Below are positions 59,029-64,000 of a stretch of DNA of 64,000 bases, piece after piece. A program made the position numbers and the translations under genes. Position 1 is the first letter of the stretch; each line of letters opens with the position of its first letter. The notes beneath the pieces were generated by a model. It was not told the DNA's origin and ran no database searches. It was given only the letters and a program-made list of their open reading frames with translations. Where the stretch lies: positions 62,001 through 126,000 of the forward strand of contig NZ_JANYUY010000003.1 in assembly GCF_025060755.1 (NCBI RefSeq). Reading direction: 5' to 3'. The stretch comes from Paenibacillus doosanensis. GTDB taxonomy: Bacteria > Bacillota > Bacilli > Paenibacillales > NBRC-103111.

Positions 59029-59448
59029 TTATTTACGAGGATTAAAGTACATAATCCGGCCGTTGAACAAATGCAGCTCCGCCTTCCAAAGCTTGGCCAA
59101 ATATTTGCAGAACTCGTTGCCTTTGGCCTTGTCCCCGTGCGTACAATCGTCGGGAAGCACCACTTGCACATAATTTCGCTCGATATCGCCGCTTTGTTCC
59201 TTGCCGGCCCCCATAACGATATATTTGTACAATGCGTTTTTACCTTTGAGGTAAAACCATGAGCCATCGGCTCCCGGTTTGGTTTCGATAGTATAGGGGA
59301 AACCTGCGTCGCCGTAATCCCAGCCTAACTGTTTGCCCGTGAGGTTCAGCTGTTCCTCGTAATGCAGCAGCTGTTCTTTGAGTTCATCCAAGGTCAAGGA
59401 AGAAAGAGTAGAGCCGTCAACAAACTTGATATAAGCGCTTTGAGCCAT
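59029..59448 (-). CDS. DUF1885 family protein
   Basis: 139 aa. It matches the DUF1885 pattern: SAYIKFVDGSTLSSLTLDELK, then GWDYGDAGFPYTIETK, and the C-terminal LPDDCTHGDKAKGNEFCKYL with WKAELHLFNGRIMYFNPRK. Function unknown. It is convergent with DUF1292 and divergent from the Cof gene. Confidence 0.85.
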   Translation of the reverse strand: MAQSAYIKFVDGSTLSSLTLDELKEQLLHYEEQLNLTGKQLGWDYGDAGFPYTIETKPGADGSWFYLKGKNALYKYIVMGAGKEQSGDIERNYVQVVLPDDCTHGDKAKGNEFCKYLAKLWKAELHLFNGRIMYFNPRK

Positions 59449-59612
59449 TACCTATACACCTGCCTGTATTGTGGACTGGAAAGGTTTTCATATACCGTAT
59501 GACCATCATAGCATTTCGGGTATGGATTGACAATATGATGAGCGGTTGTATCATTATGGAGGGATGGTCTTCCGCGTTAACCGTCGGAAGAGTCAGGAGA
59601 GGGGAAGAGACG

Positions 59613-60425
59613 ATGAGCAAAAGATTCGCAGGATATATGCTCGTTACCGATATGGACGGAACGTTATTGAACAGCGGTAAAATGATTAGTCCGGAAAATA
59701 AGCGGGCTATCGAACGGTTTGTCGAGCAGGGGGGGATGTTTACCCTTGCGACCGGGAGAATCGCCGGTTCCGTAAGGCGTTTTGCGGACGTGCTGCCGCT
59801 GACCGCTCCGGCCATTTTATATAATGGGGCGATGATGTACGATTTTGCCAACAATGAGGTGGTGTGGCAGAGAACGCTGCCCGAAGCGGCGCGTCGTGCG
59901 CTGCAGCAGGTCATGGACCGCTTTCCCGGGCTGGGCGTGGAAATTTACTGCGGCAGCGAGCCGTATTATTTGCGCGAGAACGAAGTGACGGATCATCACC
60001 GCAGCATGGAAAATTTCAAAAGGCCGGCGACCGAGAGCATGGAACTGCTGCCGGAGCCTTGGATTAAAGTGCTGCTGGCCTGGAATCCGGCGAAGTTAGA
60101 TGAGGTGGAGGCTTTTACCGAACAGTTCAAGGAGAAGCTGACATGGGTTCGCTCGGACGATAAATATTTGGAAATATTGCCGGAGAACGCGACGAAAGGG
60201 CATGCGTTGGAGGAATTGATGGCGGCGAAAGGAATTGAGCGGGCGAAGTGCATCGCGATGGGCGATCACCTCAATGATCTGGAAATGCTGCGCAGAGCCG
60301 GCGTCGGCATCGCCGTAGCCAATGCGCACGCCTCGCTAACGGATGTATGCGATCGCACATGCAAGCATCATGACGACCATGCGGTGGCCGATGTTATCGA
60401 ATGGCTGGAGAGAGAAGCAAATTAA
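59613..60425 (+). CDS. Cof-type HAD-IIB phosphatase
   Basis: 270 aa. Motif I is TDMDGTLL, motif II TGR, and motif III/IV KGHALEEL...AMGDHLNDLEML, with a cap in between, typical of Cof/YidA sugar phosphatases. ATG 59613 has GAGGGGAAGAG upstream; the reading frame runs open from 59469 but has no closer ribosome site. The substrate is not determinable from sequence. A terminator follows. Confidence 0.9.
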   Translation: MSKRFAGYMLVTDMDGTLLNSGKMISPENKRAIERFVEQGGMFTLATGRIAGSVRRFADVLPLTAPAILYNGAMMYDFANNEVVWQRTLPEAARRALQQVMDRFPGLGVEIYCGSEPYYLRENEVTDHHRSMENFKRPATESMELLPEPWIKVLLAWNPAKLDEVEAFTEQFKEKLTWVRSDDKYLEILPENATKGHALEELMAAKGIERAKCIAMGDHLNDLEMLRRAGVGIAVANAHASLTDVCDRTCKHHDDHAVADVIEWLEREAN

Positions 60426-60433
60426 TAAGGAAG

Positions 60434-60478
60434 AAGCCTCCCAGTCGCCTTGCCGGCGGATTTGAGAGGCTTTTTCAT
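60434..60478 (+). terminator. terminator after Cof gene
   Basis: AAGCCTC / GAGGCTT stem with nested GCC-TTGCC-GGC and TTTTT. Confidence 0.8.
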
Positions 60479-60494
60479 TGAAGGAAGCCGCCGT

Positions 60495-61970
60495 TTAGAA
60501 GATAGCGGGCGTCTCCACGATCACTTTCACATTCTCGATGCTGCGGTCTTCAGGGCCTTTCACCGGAAGGCCTACCTCGACATGCTCGGTAATGTAGTCG
60601 ATCAAATCTTGCGAGATGACTTCCCCGGGAAGCAGAATCGGAATGCCCGGAGGATAGACGTAAATAAACTCGGCGATGATCCGGTCGGCCGATTCCTTGA
60701 AAGGAATGATTTCCGTATCTCCATAGAACGCGTCACGCGGTGTCAGCGTAAGCTGCGGAATTTTCGGAATTTTAATGACCAGTTCGTTCGCCTGACGGAT
60801 ATTGTAATTTTGCCGAGACAGCTCGCGCAGCGCCTCAAGCAATGTGTCCACATTCTCTTTCGTATCCCCGGGGGTAATCAGGCAAAGAATATTGTACAAA
60901 TCGCTGAGCTCCACTTCGATGTTGTAATGCTCGCGCAGCCAGTTCTCCGCGTCGTACCCGGTAATGCCGAGATGACGCACATGGACGTTGATCTTGGTCG
61001 GATCATAATCGTAGGTAGCTTCCTTGCCGAGAATCTCTTCTCCGAAGCAGCTCATCCCGGCAATTTCGTTAATGGATCTGCGGGCGTAATGAGCCAGCTC
61101 GATCGCCTGTTCGGCCATCTGCTTGCCGTTTAAAGCCAGATGTCTCCTGGCCGTATCGAGGGAAGCGAGCAAAATATACGAGGTGGACGTCGTCGTCAGC
61201 ATGCTGATGATCGTCTTCACCCGGCGCGCGTTGATGCGTCCTTCCTTCACATTCAAGACGGAGCTCTGCGTCATCGAGCCGCCGAGCTTGTGGACGCTGG
61301 TTGCGGCCATATCGGCGCCCGCTTCCATGGCGGACATCGGCAGCTTGTCGCTGAAATGAATCAGCACGCCGTGCGCTTCGTCTACGAGCACAGGCATGTT
61401 GTAGCTGTGAACCAGCTCGACGATTTCTTTCAGGTTGGCGCATACGCCGTAATAGGTCGGATTAATGACCAGCACGGCTTTGGCATCCGGATGTCTCTCC
61501 AGCGCCCTTCTTACGGAGCGGGTCGTAATCCCGTGATCGATCCCCAGATTCTCGTCGCGGACAGGAGAGATGAAGACTGGCTTCGCTCCGGCAAAAATAA
61601 TGGCGGCCATAACCGATTTATGCACATTGCGGGGAACGATGATCTTATCGCCCTGGGAGCAGACGGTCAATATCATCGTCATGATCGCGCCGCTCGTGCC
61701 TTGAACGGAGAAGAACGTATGATCGGCGCCGAAGGCGTCGGCGGCCAGCCGCTGGGATTCCTCGATGACGCCGGTCGGCTGATGCAGATCATCGAGCGGT
61801 GCTATATTGATAAGGTCGATGGACAGTGCGTTGTCACCGATAAACTGCCGGTACTCCGGGTCCATCCCGACTCCTTTTTTATGGCCTGGAATATGGAATT
61901 GAATTGGATTGCGCTCTGCGTGCTGCTTCAGAGCAGAGAACAGAGGAGTGCGACTATGATCCACTGTCAT
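60495..61970 (-). CDS. speA: arginine decarboxylase (SpeA, Orn/Lys/Arg decarboxylase family)
   Basis: 491 aa, B. subtilis SpeA length. FHIPGHKKGVGMDPEYRQFIGDN, TFFSVQGTSG, VDEAHGV and SVHKLGGS (PLP Lys) match SpeA closely, as does the C-terminal VYPPGIPILLPGE. This Bacillus-type enzyme makes agmatine from arginine, the start of putrescine and spermidine synthesis. ATG 61970 has AAAGGTAGGC upstream. Divergent from the MFS gene at 62226. SpeB or SpeE are not in the window. Confidence 0.95.
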   Translation of the reverse strand: MTVDHSRTPLFSALKQHAERNPIQFHIPGHKKGVGMDPEYRQFIGDNALSIDLINIAPLDDLHQPTGVIEESQRLAADAFGADHTFFSVQGTSGAIMTMILTVCSQGDKIIVPRNVHKSVMAAIIFAGAKPVFISPVRDENLGIDHGITTRSVRRALERHPDAKAVLVINPTYYGVCANLKEIVELVHSYNMPVLVDEAHGVLIHFSDKLPMSAMEAGADMAATSVHKLGGSMTQSSVLNVKEGRINARRVKTIISMLTTTSTSYILLASLDTARRHLALNGKQMAEQAIELAHYARRSINEIAGMSCFGEEILGKEATYDYDPTKINVHVRHLGITGYDAENWLREHYNIEVELSDLYNILCLITPGDTKENVDTLLEALRELSRQNYNIRQANELVIKIPKIPQLTLTPRDAFYGDTEIIPFKESADRIIAEFIYVYPPGIPILLPGEVISQDLIDYITEHVEVGLPVKGPEDRSIENVKVIVETPAIF

Positions 61971-62002
61971 GCCTACCTTTCATAGTAAAATAAAGATAAT
62001 CA

Positions 62003-62019
62003 GGGTCAAAATTTGACCC
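62003..62019. promoter_or_regulatory. palindrome in the speA/MFS divergent spacer
   Basis: GGGTCAAA-A-TTTGACCC, a perfect inverted repeat with one central base, 33 bp before speA. A dimeric regulator could bind there; not identified. Confidence 0.45.
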
Positions 62020-62225
62020 CAATCTTAGATATACTAAACCATACGGGGGGCGGATGCAAGCGGATTTTGCAATACCGGGAAAAACGCTGCCGCGAAAGCC
62101 GTTTTGCAGGCGCAAATGCCCCCGGATTTGTCCATTTTGTTAATCTTGCGACCGCTCATTTCCTTATAGAAAAAAGTTATGATACGATAGCTATATACTT
62201 TGGACTGGGAGGCTTTGGATACACT

Positions 62226-63401
62226 ATGAAAAAACAGCTGGCCATTATTATGGTGCTGCTGATGACGATATTTATCGGCTTCGGCATCATTATTCCGGTG
62301 CTTCCCGACGCGGTGACGGGATCAGGAGCCAGCAGCTTTCACCTAGGCATGCTGCTGTCGATCTATTCTCTGGCTTCATTTCTGATGTCTCCGATCTGGG
62401 GAGGCATCTCGGACCGGATCGGCAGAAGGCCCATTATTATGATCGGAACGCTCGGCTTCAGCGCCAGCTTCTTTGTGTTCGGCATCGCCGACGGAAACCT
62501 GGCGCTAATGTACGCTTCAAGAATTCTCGGGGGGCTGTTCTCCGGAGCGGCAACCGCCTGCGCCGTCGCTTACGTCGCCGACATTACGACGGAGGAAAAC
62601 CGGACTAAAGGAATGGGACTCGTCGGCATGTCCATCGGTCTCGGCTTCATCTTCGGGCCGGCGGTCGGCGGCATTTTGAGCCAGTGGGGCTTCCAGGTGC
62701 CGTTCTTTGCTTCCTCGCTGCTGGCGCTGGCTACGTTCTTCTTCGCGCTGGTCATGCTGCCCGAATCGCTCAGCCGCGACAAGCGGCGTCAGCCTCAGGC
62801 GGACAAGCCGTCGCGCTGGAGCGCTTTTGTCGGCTCGCTCAAATACTTGTATACCCTTTCGTTCTTCGTATCGTTTACACTGGCGGGCCTGGAGGCAACG
62901 CTGCTGCTGTTCGAGAAGGACAAGATCGGGGCCAGCTCGCTGGATCTCGGCATCATGTTCGCCGTTAGCGGCGTTGTCGGCGCCTTAATTCAAGGGGGCG
63001 TCGTTCGCCGGTTCATCAAGAGGGGGGATGAAGCCAAGGTCGTCGGCCTCGGCCTCGTATTGTCGGCGGTCGGCTTCGTGCTCATTTTGTTCTCGATGAA
63101 CCTCACCACGGCATCGATTTATTTGTCCGTATTCGGGGCGGGCAATGCGCTGATTCGTCCTTGCGTAACCTCGCTGATCACGCAGAAAACGAAGGTAGGA
63201 CAAGGCGTAGCGTCGGGCCTCAGCTCGTCGATGGATAGCCTCGGGCGGATTACAGGGCCGCTGCTCGGAGCGGGCATCTATCAATACAGCCAGCAGCTGC
63301 CGTTTTATATCGGCGCCGTACTGTCGCTCGCTGCGTTGTACTTGCTGTACCGTTTCATCGTCGTCGACCGGGAAACGAATCCATTGTCGCAGCGAGCCTA
63401 A
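62226..63401 (+). CDS. MFS transporter (multidrug exporter type)
   Basis: 391 aa, 12 helices. Helix 2-3 loop motif A is GGISDRIGRRPI and the helix-1 region IIIPVLPDAV fits the DHA1 (TetA/BlT/NorA-like) drug exporters. Substrate unknown. ATG 62226 has GGGAGG 13 nt upstream; the open frame to 62013 lacks a better start. A terminator follows. Confidence 0.88.
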   Translation: MKKQLAIIMVLLMTIFIGFGIIIPVLPDAVTGSGASSFHLGMLLSIYSLASFLMSPIWGGISDRIGRRPIIMIGTLGFSASFFVFGIADGNLALMYASRILGGLFSGAATACAVAYVADITTEENRTKGMGLVGMSIGLGFIFGPAVGGILSQWGFQVPFFASSLLALATFFFALVMLPESLSRDKRRQPQADKPSRWSAFVGSLKYLYTLSFFVSFTLAGLEATLLLFEKDKIGASSLDLGIMFAVSGVVGALIQGGVVRRFIKRGDEAKVVGLGLVLSAVGFVLILFSMNLTTASIYLSVFGAGNALIRPCVTSLITQKTKVGQGVASGLSSSMDSLGRITGPLLGAGIYQYSQQLPFYIGAVLSLAALYLLYRFIVVDRETNPLSQRA

Positions 63402-63418
63402 GCCATAGAAACGAGAGT

Positions 63419-63458
63419 AAGCCGTTCAAGCTCACATGATGAGCCTGGACGGCTTTTT
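63419..63458 (+). terminator. terminator after MFS gene
   Basis: AAGCCGTTC-AAGCTC / GAGC-CT-GGACGGCTT stem followed by TTTTT. Confidence 0.8.
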
Positions 63459-63480
63459 CATTGTTTTTCCATCGGGAGGA

Positions 63481-64000
63481 TTAACCGCTCGTGTCCGGCT
63501 GCTCGCGACTGAACAATCGGTAGATGACGGCGACCGCTTCGGCCCGCGTCATCTTCTGGTCCGGCCGGAACGTTCCGTCCTCATAACCGTCAAACAACTT
63601 CGCTTCCCGTACCGCGCTGATGGCGTCTTTCGCCCAATATCCGGCCGGGACATCGCGGAACGCCGTTTCCTTGCCGGATTTCAGCATTTCGCTGCGCTCC
63701 AGAATGGCGGCGATTTCCGCCCGGCTGATCGTGGAATCGGGTCGGAACGTATGATCCGGATACCCGTTGACCAATCCGTAATCTACGGCCGTCATGATAT
63801 AGGCTAGATCTTCCTTGTTCTTCCCGATGTCGGTTAGATCCGATTCGGTGCTGCCTGACAACGGGAGTTCCTTGGCTTTGACGAGATACCGCACGAATTC
63901 AGCTCTCGTAATCGGCTGATCCGGCTTGAAATCCAGTTGGCCCGTCGTTTCGTCACGATAGCCGTCAATGTAATTTTTGCGGAGCAGAGCGGTAATTTCC
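63481..64000 (-). CDS. S-layer homology (SLH) protein, 3' part
   Basis: Partial: the frame stays open past the window end at 64000, so the start is outside. The visible part carries three SLH domains with the RAE motif: KPDQPITRAEFVRYL, RPDSTISRAEIAAIL and RPDQKMTRAEAVAVIYR. These bind pyruvylated cell-wall polymers, so the protein is held on the cell surface. Convergent with the MFS gene. Confidence 0.92.
   Translation of the reverse strand, partial: EITALLRKNYIDGYRDETTGQLDFKPDQPITRAEFVRYLVKAKELPLSGSTESDLTDIGKNKEDLAYIMTAVDYGLVNGYPDHTFRPDSTISRAEIAAILERSEMLKSGKETAFRDVPAGYWAKDAISAVREAKLFDGYEDGTFRPDQKMTRAEAVAVIYRLFSREQPDTSG

Overview
The window (about 50-55% GC) looks like a chromosomal segment of a spore-forming, low-to-mid GC Gram-positive of the Paenibacillus type. 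The evidence is S-layer homology repeats, copper-amine-oxidase-type stalk domains on secreted proteins, a YjcZ-type and a Spo0E-type small protein, DnaD next to AsnRS, GAAC-N4-GTTC SOS boxes, B. subtilis-type Fnr proteins with C-terminal cysteines, and B. subtilis-like SpeA, YfhH, YuiD, DUF1292 and DUF1885 proteins. I saw no prophage, insertion sequence, CRISPR array or rRNA.

Layout. 0-13 kb is mostly housekeeping: the end of a leucine operon (leuCD), a UDP-sugar pyrophosphorylase, an MFS exporter behind a possible leader ORF plus terminator, an AraC regulator divergent from a sugar isomerase/Gfo-Idh oxidoreductase pair, a hydroxyacyl-CoA dehydrogenase overlapping ackA, then asnS and dnaD. 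13-31.6 kb is an envelope/export block: a secreted DUF4163/DUF3298-like protein with a stalk domain; a MacB-like operon (ATPase, lipoprotein adaptor, 975-aa FtsX permease, second ATPase with an AbrB-like tail, solute-binding lipoprotein, 712-aa secreted repeat protein); and an RND operon (GbsR/MarR regulator with a perfect operator, RND pump, lipoprotein adaptor, 577-aa secreted repeat protein). The two secreted proteins share the same repeated beta-type module, which suggests two parallel export machines with a related, apparently undescribed extracytoplasmic partner.

31.7-47 kb holds a PgpA-like protein, a tRNA cluster (fMet, Ile2, Leu), pirin, VOC, acyltransferase, AIM24, a Na+/H+ antiporter and an AI-2E family permease. 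Many very small genes are interspersed here, most found by reading short frames with good ribosome binding sites. A three-domain glycosyltransferase and a tRNA-Val follow. Three genes of unknown function (36.9, 40.2 and 57.4 kb) have LexA-type SOS boxes sitting in their promoters, which makes a scattered SOS regulon.

47-64 kb holds a kinase-like/YfhH operon, two Fnr-type oxygen regulators flanking a degenerate MobA-like protein with Fnr boxes, a secreted HExxH protein, YuiD, a membrane histidine kinase with an intact GGDEF motif, a metallo-beta-lactamase fold hydrolase, Spo0E, several conserved small proteins, a Cof phosphatase, arginine decarboxylase SpeA, an MFS exporter and the C-terminal part of an SLH protein that runs off the window end.

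Gene starts were chosen by Shine-Dalgarno position. Functions come from recognised motifs and remembered family sequences; no database search was possible.
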